Position numbers and translations under genes: made by a program | Notes under the pieces: generated by a model | Databases searched by the model: none | What the model was told of the DNA's origin: nothing | Seen by the model: only the letters and a program-made list of their open reading frames with translations | Shown here: one piece after another, positions 25,029 to 34,246 of the stretch | How the letters are laid out: every line of letters begins with the position of its first letter | Position numbering within the stretch: position 1 is the stretch's first letter | DNA from: Phycisphaeraceae bacterium | GTDB lineage: Bacteria; Planctomycetota; Phycisphaerae; Phycisphaerales; UBA1924 | Assembly (NCBI GenBank): GCA_023898685.1 | Contig: CP060234.1 | Coordinates: forward strand, 2,356,001 to 2,420,000 | Direction of reading: 5' to 3' | Length of the DNA stretch: 64,000 nucleotides

Positions 25029-26065
25029 TGCCAGATCCGGGTGAACAGACCTCCGCCGACAAACTCGGCCATAAGGGAGGGCTCATCGCGGCCTATCGAC
25101 TTGCGGGTGACGGCGGCGCGCAGGCGGTCGGGTGGGACGTGCTCGACGCCGATCCGCTGGGGTCGAAGGAGGCGGGCGATCTGTGGGTGCATCTCGATCG
25201 CACCGCACCGCGGGCCCGCACCTGGCTTGAGTCGGCCTCGCAGGTCTCCAGGGCCGCCCTGCCCGCGCTGCTCAGCCCCGATCCGCGGCCTCGCCTCACG
25301 CACTTCGGCGAGGGCACCGACGGTGTCGACGGGTTCCTGCTCATCCTCCGCGGCGTCAACCTCAACCCGGACTCGAACCCCGAGAACATGGTCTCGATCC
25401 GCCTGTGGGTCGACGAGCATCGCATCATCTCGCTCCGCCGGCGCAAGGTGATGGCGATCCAGGTGCTCCGCGACCTGCTGCTCAAGGGCACCGGCCCCAG
25501 GACCTCGGCCGACTTCGTCTCGCTTCTCGCGGGGGCCCTGATCGAACGGATGGAGCCGGTGCTCGATCGCTTCGAGGCCCAGATGGACGATTTCGAGGAC
25601 CGGCTGGGCAAGGCCGACCCGGAGGCGATGCGAGACGAGCTGAGCGAGCTGCGGCGTGTCGCCGTGCGGCTGCACCGTTACCTCCAGCCGCAGCGGGAGA
25701 TCCTGCGGTCGCTCGCGTCGACGGCGCCGGCGTGGTTCAACGCCTACGAGCGGCTGATGGTGCACGATGCGGCCGAGCGGGCGGCGCAGGTGGTCGACGA
25801 GCTCGATGAGCTGAAGAACCGGGCGACGATCGCCTACGACGAGCTGGTGGTGCGTACCGGCGAGCGGATGAACCGGATCAGCACGAAGCTCACGCTGGTG
25901 GCAACGATCTTCCTGCCCCTGGGCTTTCTCGCGGGCGTGTGGGGCATGAACTTCTCGAGCATGCCGCTGGCCGACCACCCGGGCGGTTTCTGGATGATGA
26001 TGCTGATCATGGGGGTGATCGCGGGTCTGGTGAGCCTGCTTTCCTGGTGGATGCTGAGGCGGTAG
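25028..26065 (+). CDS. CorA-family divalent cation transporter
   Basis: 345 residues. A long N-terminal cytoplasmic domain (about 1-270) with the predicted coiled-coil stalk (IERMEPVLDRFEAQMDDFED onward) is followed by two membrane helices near the C-terminus (about 281-301 and 314-337). The pore motif is GMN in FLAGVWGMNF, the CorA/ZntB hallmark. The pattern (long acidic-rich N-domain, RTGERMNRISTKLTLVATIFLPLGF) is closer to ZntB-like members, so zinc or magnesium transport are both possible. It is coupled to purM by a one-base overlap. An unusual acidic loop (SSMPLADHPGG) replaces the common MPE after GMN. Confidence 0.9.
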   Translation: MPDPGEQTSADKLGHKGGLIAAYRLAGDGGAQAVGWDVLDADPLGSKEAGDLWVHLDRTAPRARTWLESASQVSRAALPALLSPDPRPRLTHFGEGTDGVDGFLLILRGVNLNPDSNPENMVSIRLWVDEHRIISLRRRKVMAIQVLRDLLLKGTGPRTSADFVSLLAGALIERMEPVLDRFEAQMDDFEDRLGKADPEAMRDELSELRRVAVRLHRYLQPQREILRSLASTAPAWFNAYERLMVHDAAERAAQVVDELDELKNRATIAYDELVVRTGERMNRISTKLTLVATIFLPLGFLAGVWGMNFSSMPLADHPGGFWMMMLIMGVIAGLVSLLSWWMLRR

Positions 26066-26215
26066 CCGGGGACATCGCGGCCGGGCTCGGCGGCTTCCGG
26101 GCTGCACTGTCCAGTCGGAGAATGGCGGGCGATCGCCGCACGCAACTGCTTTCTGAATGATCAGGCAATCGCGCAGCCCGGCGAGGAGGCCCCGGTCCGG
26201 GCCCGCGGCCGACGG

Positions 26216-27901
26216 TCAGGGTTCGCCGTTCCGGCCCTCGGCGCTCGGCAATGTGATGTGGAATGCGGCGCCGCCGGTCGGCGAAGATTCCACCCACGCA
26301 CGTCCCCGGTAGATCTCGGCGACGCGTTTGACCAGAGCCAGGCCCATGCCTGAGCCGTCTCCTGTGGAATCCAGCCGCTCGAAGAGGCCGAAGACTCTCT
26401 CGCGGTATTCGGGGGCCACGCCCTGTCCGTTGTCGGCGACGCAGAGGTCGACGTGTCCGCCGCTCCGCGAGCCGGAGACGAGGATGCGCAGTGCTTCGCC
26501 CTCGGGCTTTGCGTGCATGAGGGCGTTGTCCAGCAGGTTCTGCATCACCCGCCTGAGCCGGGTCTCGTTGCACCGCACCGCGGGGATGTCGGGCTGCACA
26601 TCGAAGATCGCGTGCGCCTGCTCGGACTGGAAGCGGAGATGCTCGGCGATCGACACGGCGATCGCCGATGGATCGGCCTCGCCCTCGGGCACGTCTTTGT
26701 AGCCGGCCCTGCTGATCTCGAGCAGGTCGTCGACGTTCCGGCGGATTCGGGCGGCCGCGTTCGTGATCCGGAGGGTGAAGTCCTCGAGGCGATCCAGTCG
26801 GCCTTCCCTGAGGTCTTGCAGCAGGTACCCGGCGAATCCCTCGATCGTGACGATCGGCGTCTTCAGGTCGTGCGAGGCCGAATAGACGAACTGCTCGAGT
26901 GCGAGCGTCTTCTGCTGCAGCTCGGCGTTGAGCCGGCGCTGCTCGATCTCGGAGCGGAACCGCTCGGTGACATCGACGACAAGGGCGTGGACGAACAGTC
27001 CGGCCTCGGTGTGGATCGGGCTGAGGCCCACCTCGGCGTGCACCGGCGAGCCGTCCTTGCGAACCCCCGCCAGCAAGCGCCCGCGCCCGACGCACCTCGA
27101 CTCCGGCGTCGCGATGAAGGCCGACACGTGGCGATCATGGGCTTCGTGCAGTTCGTGCGGGATCAGCACCTTGATGTGCTGCCCGAGGAGCTCGCCGGGT
27201 TCGTAGCCAAAGACGTGCTCCAACTCGGCGTTGGTGAAGACGATCGTGCCCTTGGCATCAGTGGTCATGACGCCCACGGGCGACGAACCGGTGAGCCCGG
27301 AGATACTCGGGAGCTGCGATTCGAGAAGCGCGGCGATGCTGCCGGCGACGCCTGTGATTCTCAGTTCCTGCGCTTCGGTCCAGTCGTGGGCGATCGTGTC
27401 GGCGACGCAGACCGCCCCGATCACGTTGCCGAACGGTGAGTGGATGGGCAGCGCGGCACAGAACACCACCTGTGCGCCGTTCACCGCGATCGACAGGTCG
27501 GCGACGCGGGGGTCAGTCCGGGCGTCGCCCACGACCATCTGGCTTCCGGTGTATTGGGACCGCTCGCAGAACTGCACGAACGGTTCGGCCTGGTCGGCTA
27601 CCAGGCCGACCGCGTTCTTCAGGATCATTTCGCCGTGCTCGATAGCGCAGACGACCGCGAGGGGCGACTCGCTGACACGCGACGCCTTCAGGGTCTGCGC
27701 TTCGAGCGCCGCCTTGAACGGGGGCATGGGACCGGGCGCCGGCATGCCGGGGCCGGATGGCGTGTGGAGCCGTCGGCGTTGCCGATTCGGAGATGCGGCG
27801 TGATCTGAAGTGAGTGTCGGTGATGTCGTCAGGGCAGCGCCACTCTCCGCCGCTAACCGAGATTCGTCGCCGCCGAATATGCACATATCTTTGGTTTCCA
27901 C
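26216..27901 (-). CDS. Sensor histidine kinase (GAF-PAS-HisKA-HATPase), soluble
   Basis: 561 residues with no membrane segment. Domains in order are a GAF-like sensor (about 55-190), a PAS domain (about 205-325, with NAELEHVFGYEPGELLGQHI), HisKA with the phospho-accepting His in YSASHDLKTPIV (about 338-350), and the HATPase: N-box NLLDNALMHA, G1 VADNGQGV, F-box FGLFERLD, G2 GSGMGLALV. It starts at GTG 27901, directly after the stop of the upstream PilZ gene; the ATG at 27886 is an alternative. It ends a four-gene operon with a REC-GGDEF-HD protein and two PilZ proteins, so it probably phosphorylates that REC domain. The input signal is unknown. Confidence 0.92.
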   Translation of the reverse strand: METKDMCIFGGDESRLAAESGAALTTSPTLTSDHAASPNRQRRRLHTPSGPGMPAPGPMPPFKAALEAQTLKASRVSESPLAVVCAIEHGEMILKNAVGLVADQAEPFVQFCERSQYTGSQMVVGDARTDPRVADLSIAVNGAQVVFCAALPIHSPFGNVIGAVCVADTIAHDWTEAQELRITGVAGSIAALLESQLPSISGLTGSSPVGVMTTDAKGTIVFTNAELEHVFGYEPGELLGQHIKVLIPHELHEAHDRHVSAFIATPESRCVGRGRLLAGVRKDGSPVHAEVGLSPIHTEAGLFVHALVVDVTERFRSEIEQRRLNAELQQKTLALEQFVYSASHDLKTPIVTIEGFAGYLLQDLREGRLDRLEDFTLRITNAAARIRRNVDDLLEISRAGYKDVPEGEADPSAIAVSIAEHLRFQSEQAHAIFDVQPDIPAVRCNETRLRRVMQNLLDNALMHAKPEGEALRILVSGSRSGGHVDLCVADNGQGVAPEYRERVFGLFERLDSTGDGSGMGLALVKRVAEIYRGRAWVESSPTGGAAFHITLPSAEGRNGEP

Positions 27902-28393
27902 CTAGGCGCGCACGCCCGTGTGCTCTGACTGGGCCTGGCCTTCGCTCTGCGAGCCCACAAGCGTTCCGTGGCTCGGCTCCGATTGCCGCGACGGGTCCCG
28001 AGCGGCGTTGCCGCGAAGTTCCGCACACGTTCGCAGCGACGTCACCTCGACCATGACGTCCGCAGACGCTCTGGCGACCAGGGGCGGGAATGACCGCGTT
28101 CTCCTGAGCTCAGCGGCGATGACGACCAGATCGTCATGGGCCGATGTGATCCGCTTGACCCGCCATGTCTCGGGCGTTTCATGGAGCTTGCCGGCGTCGG
28201 TGTGCACCTCGATGAGCGTGCCCTGAGTCGGGGCGTTCTCTCCGCGCCATGCGAAGGCCAGTCCGGATCGCGAGCGTTCCAGCAGCCAGCCCATCTTCAG
28301 CGTGTCTTGCGGGCCGAAGCGCCAGAACAGGGCGTCCGATCGGCGGCGGCGGGGGTCGATGCGTTTTTCCATCATTCTCTGGGGTGTGCTCAC
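27902..28393 (-). CDS. PilZ-like domain protein
   Basis: 163 residues from GTG 28393, chosen for the GAGGAG 6 nt upstream and the 4-nt overlap (GTGA) with the preceding gene. The N-terminal part (MMEKRIDPRRRRSDALFW, then LERSRSGLAFAW) follows the PilZ layout of an Arg-rich RxxxR-like loop and a strand with a D/NxSxxG-like turn, but the second motif is degenerate (ERSRSGL). c-di-GMP binding is therefore uncertain. The C-terminal 60 residues are low-complexity and polar. It lies between a better-conserved PilZ protein and a sensor kinase in the same operon. Confidence 0.7.
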   Translation of the reverse strand: MSTPQRMMEKRIDPRRRRSDALFWRFGPQDTLKMGWLLERSRSGLAFAWRGENAPTQGTLIEVHTDAGKLHETPETWRVKRITSAHDDLVVIAAELRRTRSFPPLVARASADVMVEVTSLRTCAELRGNAARDPSRQSEPSHGTLVGSQSEGQAQSEHTGVRA

Positions 28394-28764
28394 GACAATC
28401 TCCTCAGGGCGTTGCGGGTGTGACGGACGGCGAGCCGCTCCTGTGTCCGGAGCCGATAGCGGCGTGCCCGGTCGCTGCCGATGACCCAGCGGCATCCCAG
28501 GCAGGTCTCGGCCGACCCGCTCTCCTTGTGCTGCTCGACGCGGATGACACGGGCCCTCCGGGCCTCGGCGTGATCCCTCGAGAGGGTGCGGATCAGCTCC
28601 CCGTGGCCGACCACCGCATCGCCCGGGATGATCAGCCCGATCCCGGAGAGCGAGATGTCCCGCACCCGGGCCGGGGCGAGCGGGTTGCCGCGAGCGTCAC
28701 CCCAGGCGATGGTCTCGTTCTGGGGATACCGACGTTCGCAGATACGGTGACGATTCTCTCGCAT
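28390..28764 (-). CDS. PilZ domain protein (c-di-GMP receptor)
   Basis: 124 residues from the ATG at 28764, with GAGGAGG upstream. It is essentially a stand-alone PilZ domain. The basic stretch ENRHRICERRYPQ carries the RxxxR-type motif and VRDISLSGIGLIIPG carries D/NxSxxG, the two loops that wrap a c-di-GMP dimer. It is probably an adaptor that changes partner activity on binding c-di-GMP. It lies 92 nt downstream of a GGDEF protein in the same operon and overlaps the next gene by 4 nt. A long overlapping frame continuing to 29124 is a shadow of the GGDEF gene. Confidence 0.85.
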   Translation of the reverse strand: MRENRHRICERRYPQNETIAWGDARGNPLAPARVRDISLSGIGLIIPGDAVVGHGELIRTLSRDHAEARRARVIRVEQHKESGSAETCLGCRWVIGSDRARRYRLRTQERLAVRHTRNALRRLS

Positions 28765-28855
28765 GGGTTCCTCCTCTTCGAACAGATCGTCCAACGACAG
28801 GAAACGGATGGTGTCGCCAACGTGTGCCCGGGCGAGGGGCCGTGCGGGATGGCGG

Positions 28856-30406
28856 TCAGGCCGCCAGGCGGATGTCCTGGCCGACGGTGTGCATCGCGTC
28901 GACCACGTCGGGATGGAATTGCTGGGCGCGTTGCGAGCGCAGCTCGGCGAGGGCCTGCTGGACGGTGCGCGCCGGCGCGTACGGGCGCTCGCTGAGCATC
29001 GAGATGACGGCGTCGCAGCCCGAGATGATGTGGGCGGGGGACATCGGATTCGCATCGCCCCGGATCTCGGCGGCGACGTGGCGGTACCAGTCGTGGTGGT
29101 GGGCGACGATGTCGGCGACGGCATCGCTCGCGCCGCAGGCGCGGAGCAGGTCGGCCCCGAATCGGGCGTGCTGGTCGATCAGGTTTCTCTCCTCCGGATT
29201 GAGGAGGCGGGGGAGCGCGAGCAATGATTCGGGGATGCCGAGCTTTCCGATGTCATGGAACTCGGCGGCGAGCCCGATGTCGTCCAGACGCCGCTCGTCA
29301 AAGAGCAGCCGGCGGGCGAGGCGGACGGAGAGTTCGCGGACGAGCCAGCCGTGCAGGCCGGTGTGGTCTCGCTGGACTGGGCCCAGGTCGTCGCCAAGAC
29401 GATCGATGAGCATGAGCAGTCGTTCACGCGGTGGCAGGCCGGGCGTCGTGCCGACGTCATGGGCGATGTCCATGGCCCGGACCATCTCCCAGGTGCAGAC
29501 ACGGTCGCGGCCCGTGTCCTTGGCGAGGTACATCGCCCGGTCCGCCAGCGTGATGGCGTCGACGTTGACATCGATTGAGGCCACCGCGTGCACGCCGACG
29601 CTTGCGGATTGCGGCCCGTAGGGTGCGGGGAGCCTGATGTCTCTCGCGATCGCCCGCCGCACGCGATCGGACCAGATCCAACCTTCGGTCAACGTGGAAG
29701 ATTGCCGGAGCACCAGGAACTCCTCGCCTCCCCAGCGCGCCACGATGTCATTCTCGCCCGCGAGTTGTTTGATCGTCTGGACGGCGTCGCGCAGGACGCG
29801 GTCGCCCGCGGCGTGGCCGAGGTTGTCGTTCACGCGCTTGAAATGATCGAGGTCGATGAAGACGATCGCCGTCGATCGCCGGCGGTCGGAGCGGCGTGAC
29901 TCGGAGTCCAGCACCGCCTCGGCGCCCCGCCGGTTCAGCACGCCGGTGAGCGGATCGGTCTCGGCCTGCCGCTTGAGGTGCTCGAGCCGACGGTTCATCC
30001 GCCTCCGTTCGACGTGGCGCGATCGGGCTTCATTCATGGCCACCTCAATCCGCTTCCACAGCGTCTCACCATTGATCGCGTCGCACTTGGGCACGAAGTC
30101 GGAGACGCCCCGGCGGATCGACTCGATTACCACCTTCTGCTCTTCACTGCTCGAGATGACGACCCGCGGCACGCCCGGCTGGATCGATTCGAGATCGCCC
30201 AGAAGATCCAGCGCCGTGTAGGGCGGCAGGTTGAAGTCAAGAATGATGCAGTCGAATGTGTCGCCCTGCGCGGCGGCGAGCAACTCGTCACGGTTCGAGG
30301 CCACGACAACCGACACGGACGGTCTGCCGGTGGCGAGGGCGAGCAGCAGCAGACACTGGTGGTCGCGGTTGTCCTCGGCGAGCAGAATCCTTGTCTTCCG
30401 GTGCAT
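28856..30406 (-). CDS. Response regulator with GGDEF and HD-type output (REC-GGDEF-HD)
   Basis: 516 residues. The REC domain (about 1-125) has ILLAEDN and the phospho-acceptor Asp57 in IILDFNLP, with VISSSEE in place of the usual T/S segment. The GGDEF domain (about 155-310) has DPLTGVLNRRG, FIDLDHFKRVND and an active-site WGGEEF (about 222-227), so it should make c-di-GMP; no RxxD inhibitory site precedes it. The HD domain (about 360-510) has FHDIGKLGIPESLL and HHHDWY, but the GYP motif of HD-GYP phosphodiesterases is missing, so hydrolase activity is doubtful. It heads an operon with two PilZ proteins and a histidine kinase, apparently a compact phospho-relay to c-di-GMP circuit. Confidence 0.92.
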   Translation of the reverse strand: MHRKTRILLAEDNRDHQCLLLLALATGRPSVSVVVASNRDELLAAAQGDTFDCIILDFNLPPYTALDLLGDLESIQPGVPRVVISSSEEQKVVIESIRRGVSDFVPKCDAINGETLWKRIEVAMNEARSRHVERRRMNRRLEHLKRQAETDPLTGVLNRRGAEAVLDSESRRSDRRRSTAIVFIDLDHFKRVNDNLGHAAGDRVLRDAVQTIKQLAGENDIVARWGGEEFLVLRQSSTLTEGWIWSDRVRRAIARDIRLPAPYGPQSASVGVHAVASIDVNVDAITLADRAMYLAKDTGRDRVCTWEMVRAMDIAHDVGTTPGLPPRERLLMLIDRLGDDLGPVQRDHTGLHGWLVRELSVRLARRLLFDERRLDDIGLAAEFHDIGKLGIPESLLALPRLLNPEERNLIDQHARFGADLLRACGASDAVADIVAHHHDWYRHVAAEIRGDANPMSPAHIISGCDAVISMLSERPYAPARTVQQALAELRSQRAQQFHPDVVDAMHTVGQDIRLAA

Positions 30407-30743
30407 TCGTCACACCCCCGAACGTGGCATCCGGTGGGACAGATCGGTGCAGCCAAGGCCCCCGGCAAGGGTGGGAGCGCAAAAAACTTCGGGGCGCGGG
30501 AGTCTGTGCCGGACAACCGCCTTCCCTGCGTGCGGCTCAGGGCGTTATCAGAGCGGCCCCTTTCGGACACCGACCGCCGTTTCTGGCAAGGGGGGCGAAG
30601 GCCGCGGATTCCCGGTCGTACGACGGGCGTGCGCAAACGCCGTCTGGGCGAGTGCGCGCCCGACCCAGGCGTCGACCGGGCGTTGGATCGTTCCATGCGT
30701 GCGACGTTCGGGGGGGGCGTCGGCCCGGGCGGTCGACGCGCCG
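30407..30743. other. Intergenic region upstream of the GGDEF gene
   Basis: About 337 nt between the start of the GGDEF gene and the end of the GH15 gene, both on the minus strand. No supported ORF. It holds an inverted pair (GGCGTCGACCG near 30670 with CGGTCGACG near 30730) and an A-run and T-run around 30481. I looked for a c-di-GMP riboswitch and found only a weak resemblance. It must contain the promoter of the signalling operon. Confidence 0.5.
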
Positions 30744-32747
30744 TCAGGGCAGCACAGAACACTTCTGGTCTGCGGCCGAGGCGTGCAGCAGCTCGGCTCG
30801 TCGCTGCAGATAGCGGACGCACACCACGACAAACGTCGCATGGCTCCAGGTGAGCGGGCTCACACTGATCGGCTCGCCCGTGAACGGATGGAACTGCTCG
30901 GCGAGCACACCGCTGGGCTCGGCCTTCGCGACCGTCCAGTCGATGTAGGGGAGCGCGTCCTTGAGTTCGTCCAGGGTCCGCGCCCGCTCCACCAGATACC
31001 ACGCCTGCCACAGCGTGCAGATGACCCATGGGTTGCCCGGCACCTTGTCGATGTTCTCGGCCTCGACCTGGTGGTAGTAGTCGAGCTTGTATCGCGCGTA
31101 TCCCCCGATGTCGGTGCGGACGAGCAGCCGCTCGCGGAGCGCCGTCATCTCGGCCTCGACGTCGGCGTCGGTGGGCTTGAGCCCCGCAAAGGCCCAGATC
31201 GCGAAGTTGGCCGAGTCGGGCGTCATGTCCAGCCGATACGCGCCGTCCTGCTCCACGATCGCGGTGCGGGCGAAGCGTCTCTCCTCGGCGTTCCACAGGT
31301 GGCGGCGCATGGCGGCGCGCATCCGCTCGGCGCCGTCGCGGAACTCGTTGGCGCGGTCACTCTCGCCGAAGTCGGTCGCGAAGTCGGCGGCGGCGTCGAG
31401 GGCGCCGATGGTCGCGGCGACCGTGAACGTGTTGACACCGCGACGCTCTTCCCACAGGTCCCACGAGGGCTGGGGCAGCCCGTTCCTGTCGCGGTATTCC
31501 ATCATCCATTCGGCGGGGTGCGCGATGAGGCGGGAATAGAGCGGCTTGATGAACTCGACGTCGCGGAAGACCTCGAAGTGGCGACGCAGGGCCCAGAGCA
31601 CGAGGGCCGTCTCGTCCTGCTGGATCGGCAGCACGGGCTTGCCGTTGATCGTCCATGGATGCCAGGATGACGCGAGCGACCCCTTGGGCGTGTACTTGTG
31701 GAGGAAGTAGCCCGCGTCCTCGATGCACCGCTCGGCGTAGCGGAAGAAGGACCGGCTCAGCTCGCTCTGCCCGGCGAGCACCAGGGCATGGGCCACCAGC
31801 GCCCCGTCGCGCATCCAGCAATAGGAATAGTGGTCGCCGCCGAACTGCGCGATGTCCGAGTCGTTCGCCGCGAGGATCGCCCCATCGTTGTCGATCTGCG
31901 TCCGCATGATGAGCTGCGAGCGGTAGTACATGTTGCGGATCTGCTCGGGCAGCGGCGCGGTGTCCATCGGCTCCTTGCGGCACCAGAGACGCCAGTAGGC
32001 CTCGGTGCGGTTGATCATCCGCGTGGGGCCCTTCTCGAGGATCCGATCGTTGAGTTCGCGCACGTCCGTGTAGCTGTGTCCGCAGCCGATCCACGAGATG
32101 AACTCCGCCTCGCCCGACGCCGGCACAGCGAGGTTGAACCCCACCGTCGCGTCGACCGAGCCCTGGCTGATCGCGTTTCGGCCCAGTTCGCCGTCCTCGG
32201 CGTCGCGCCAGGTGCCCTCGGCGCCGCCGATCTTCTTGTGTCCGATCGCCCAGTGGTCGATGCCGTGCTTCTCGCCCGAACTCGCGTTGACGATGAAGTA
32301 GCTCTCGTCCTTGTAGAGCACGACCGACTGTGTCTGCGGGTCGTAGTTGGCGGTGTCGCCCACGGGCGAGCCGTTGATCGAGAGGTCGATGTGGTAGAAG
32401 AGCCGCACGTCGCGGTCCTTGCCCGTCTGGTCCTGCACGCGGACGCGGCGGAAGTGGACGGGGTCGTGGAAGTCGACGACATCGTTGCAGATGATCTCGA
32501 GGCCCAGGCCCCTGTGGCGGAGACGGACCTCGGTGACCAGCGAGTCCTCCAGATAGCGGAGGTCGCGTTCCCAGTCCTTGTCGGAGACCCAGGCGAAGGC
32601 CTTGTCGGCCCAGACGCCGAAGTGCTGGACGTGGCCCAGCGTGTGGTTGAGAGCGCCGACGTGGGGGTAGTACATGTCGCGAACGCGGTAGAGGTCGTCG
32701 AAGTTGACGAGAAGGTCACCATTTCCGATGGGCAGATCGCGTGGCAT
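30744..32747 (-). CDS. Glycoside hydrolase family 15 (glucoamylase-like)
   Basis: 667 residues from the ATG at 32747. An N-terminal beta-sandwich (about 1-250) precedes the (alpha/alpha)6 barrel. The barrel shows YCWMRDGALVAHAL, QQDETALVLWAL, the general-acid region SWDLWEERRGVNTFT (about 430-445) and the catalytic-base region GVLAEQFHPFTGEPISVSPLTWSHA. Family members hydrolyse alpha-1,4-glucans or trehalose, and the substrate is not decided by these motifs. There is no signal peptide, so it is cytoplasmic and probably acts on glycogen-type glucans or trehalose. There is no ribosome-binding site; TACGCT ends 8 nt before the ATG, suggesting a leaderless mRNA. Confidence 0.9.
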   Translation of the reverse strand: MPRDLPIGNGDLLVNFDDLYRVRDMYYPHVGALNHTLGHVQHFGVWADKAFAWVSDKDWERDLRYLEDSLVTEVRLRHRGLGLEIICNDVVDFHDPVHFRRVRVQDQTGKDRDVRLFYHIDLSINGSPVGDTANYDPQTQSVVLYKDESYFIVNASSGEKHGIDHWAIGHKKIGGAEGTWRDAEDGELGRNAISQGSVDATVGFNLAVPASGEAEFISWIGCGHSYTDVRELNDRILEKGPTRMINRTEAYWRLWCRKEPMDTAPLPEQIRNMYYRSQLIMRTQIDNDGAILAANDSDIAQFGGDHYSYCWMRDGALVAHALVLAGQSELSRSFFRYAERCIEDAGYFLHKYTPKGSLASSWHPWTINGKPVLPIQQDETALVLWALRRHFEVFRDVEFIKPLYSRLIAHPAEWMMEYRDRNGLPQPSWDLWEERRGVNTFTVAATIGALDAAADFATDFGESDRANEFRDGAERMRAAMRRHLWNAEERRFARTAIVEQDGAYRLDMTPDSANFAIWAFAGLKPTDADVEAEMTALRERLLVRTDIGGYARYKLDYYHQVEAENIDKVPGNPWVICTLWQAWYLVERARTLDELKDALPYIDWTVAKAEPSGVLAEQFHPFTGEPISVSPLTWSHATFVVVCVRYLQRRAELLHASAADQKCSVLP

Positions 32748-32755
32748 GTGCGACG

Positions 32756-32761
32756 AGCGTA
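32756..32761 (-). promoter_or_regulatory. -10 box placed for leaderless GH15 gene
   Basis: TACGCT on the minus strand, 8 nt upstream of the ATG at 32747. No Shine-Dalgarno intervenes. Confidence 0.42.
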
Positions 32762-32930
32762 GCCCGCCGCGGGTGGGGCTGCACGGTCTGGCGCGGGTAG
32801 GGGGGCCGTCCTCCGTTTTCCACGATGGAGGGGTTTGCCCGGCCGGCGAGGTGTGGTAGGCTGTTCGGGTCAGCCGGGGCAGTCGACCCCGGGCCGGGTC
32901 CTCTCGTGGCGAGTTCGATCGGGGTGACCA

Positions 32931-33938
32931 ATGCTGCACGGACGGCGCCGGTTTGGTTTTACGCTCATCGAGTTGCTGGTGGTCATCGCGATCATCGCGC
33001 TGCTGATCGGCATCCTGCTGCCGGCGCTTGGCAAGGCGATGGGCACGGCGAAGCGGGTGGTGAGCCAATCGAATCTGAAGTCGCTGGCGCAGATCCAGGC
33101 GCTGTACACCGGCGAGTTCGATGAGTCGTTCATTAACCCGTTCAGGGAGGACGCGGTGGGACCGTGGGCCAAGGCCCGCAAGCCGAACTACCCCGGTGTG
33201 TGGGAGTTCCTAGGTCAGGGCAACACCTACTACAGCGAGATGTACGCCTTCCACTGGTACAGCCTCGTGGCGGGCTGGATCTCCCAGGACGACTGGGCGA
33301 GCGAGGTGCAGTTTGCTCCGGATGATTACGGCCCGCGTGAGCGATGGTCGGAATTGGCCGAGACAGGCATGATCGATGGTCACCACTACGAGATGTGGCA
33401 GTTGATTTGGGACTGCTCGTACCCGTATTCGCCGACATTCTGGTACTCCCCCGACCGCTATGTGGAGGGCATGCACGCGTCCTCGGTTCGCAACAGCGCG
33501 AGCCAATCGATGGTCTATCGCAACCGCGTGCAGCACGTGCAGAATCCGTCGATGAAGGTGATGTTCTGGCAGCGGTTCGACAGCACGAAGTCGCGCCGGC
33601 ATGAGACCAGCCGGTTGGGCATGTTCGAGCGCGACGTCGAGCGTCAGCCGACCTGGCACAACCCCGGGGCGCACACCTCGTGCGTCACGGTGGACGGCAG
33701 CGTGCACGTGGCCGACATGGCCGAGCTGAACCAGGCGGCGGCGCAGGAGGACCAGGGCGACCCCGCCGACAAGGTCATCTCGCCCACGCACTACTGGGAG
33801 GTGCCGGACACGGTGCTGAGGATGTACTCGATGGACAAGGACGGCCTGGAGAACAGCGGCACGGGCGGGCTGGGCTACTACCCCGCGTTCTTCTGGGCCA
33901 CGCGCGGCGGCGTCCGCGGCATTGATCTGCTGCACTGA
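32931..33938 (+). CDS. Prepilin-type N-terminal cleavage/methylation domain protein
   Basis: 335 residues. RRRFGFTLIELLVVIAIIALLIGILLPAL at the N-terminus is a textbook type IV pilin/pseudopilin leader: cleavage after Gly9, Phe1 and Glu5 of the mature protein. The rest (about 300 residues) is a planctomycete-type globular domain. It has the late HTSCVTVDGSVHVADM block, reminiscent of the H-X9-DG motif of DUF1559-type proteins that planctomycetes carry in large families. It is probably displayed on or secreted by a type II/IV machinery such as the one encoded at 36.9-55.9 kb. It stands alone as a single gene, transcribed divergently from the GH15 gene. Confidence 0.88.
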   Translation: MLHGRRRFGFTLIELLVVIAIIALLIGILLPALGKAMGTAKRVVSQSNLKSLAQIQALYTGEFDESFINPFREDAVGPWAKARKPNYPGVWEFLGQGNTYYSEMYAFHWYSLVAGWISQDDWASEVQFAPDDYGPRERWSELAETGMIDGHHYEMWQLIWDCSYPYSPTFWYSPDRYVEGMHASSVRNSASQSMVYRNRVQHVQNPSMKVMFWQRFDSTKSRRHETSRLGMFERDVERQPTWHNPGAHTSCVTVDGSVHVADMAELNQAAAQEDQGDPADKVISPTHYWEVPDTVLRMYSMDKDGLENSGTGGLGYYPAFFWATRGGVRGIDLLH

Positions 33939-33993
33939 GGCGTGATCACGCCAATTCCCGGTCGCGGCTCCCACTCGAAGTGCAAAGCGGATT

Positions 33994-34105
33994 CACCGCA
34001 GAGGCACCGAGAGCACAGAAATAGTGATTGGTCTGCTTCGGAGAAGTTGATCCGACAGCAGAGCATGGCTGCTCATCTCTGTGTCCACTGTGCCTCCGTG
34101 GCGGG
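33994..34105. repeat. Imperfect inverted repeat between convergent genes
   Basis: CACCGCAGAGGCACCGAGAG (from 33994) is inversely repeated by CTCTGTGTCCACTGTGCCTC (near 34076-34095), continuing CGTGG. This is the CACxGAGGCACxGAG type of intergenic repeat, and a sibling pair is at 56132-56275. The rest of 33939-34246 holds no supported ORF. It lies between the convergent pseudopilin-like and RluA-fusion genes and may terminate both. Confidence 0.6.
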
Positions 34106-34246
34106 CTTCTTGGCTTGAGTCGATGGTCTGGTGCACGCACGCGGCAACCCGAGCCTGGAACCCAGTGCGGATTCGTATCAGGCGACGGTTGTGGGCCGTC
34201 TCTGGCGACGCGTCCGTCGACGCCTGAATCCAAAGGTCGGATTCGC

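Noticed and set aside
30407..30600. c-di-GMP riboswitch upstream of the GGDEF gene
   Set aside because: GTGGGAGCGCAAA on the plus strand vaguely recalls GEMM-I, but it is on the wrong strand for the gene and the paired elements do not fit.
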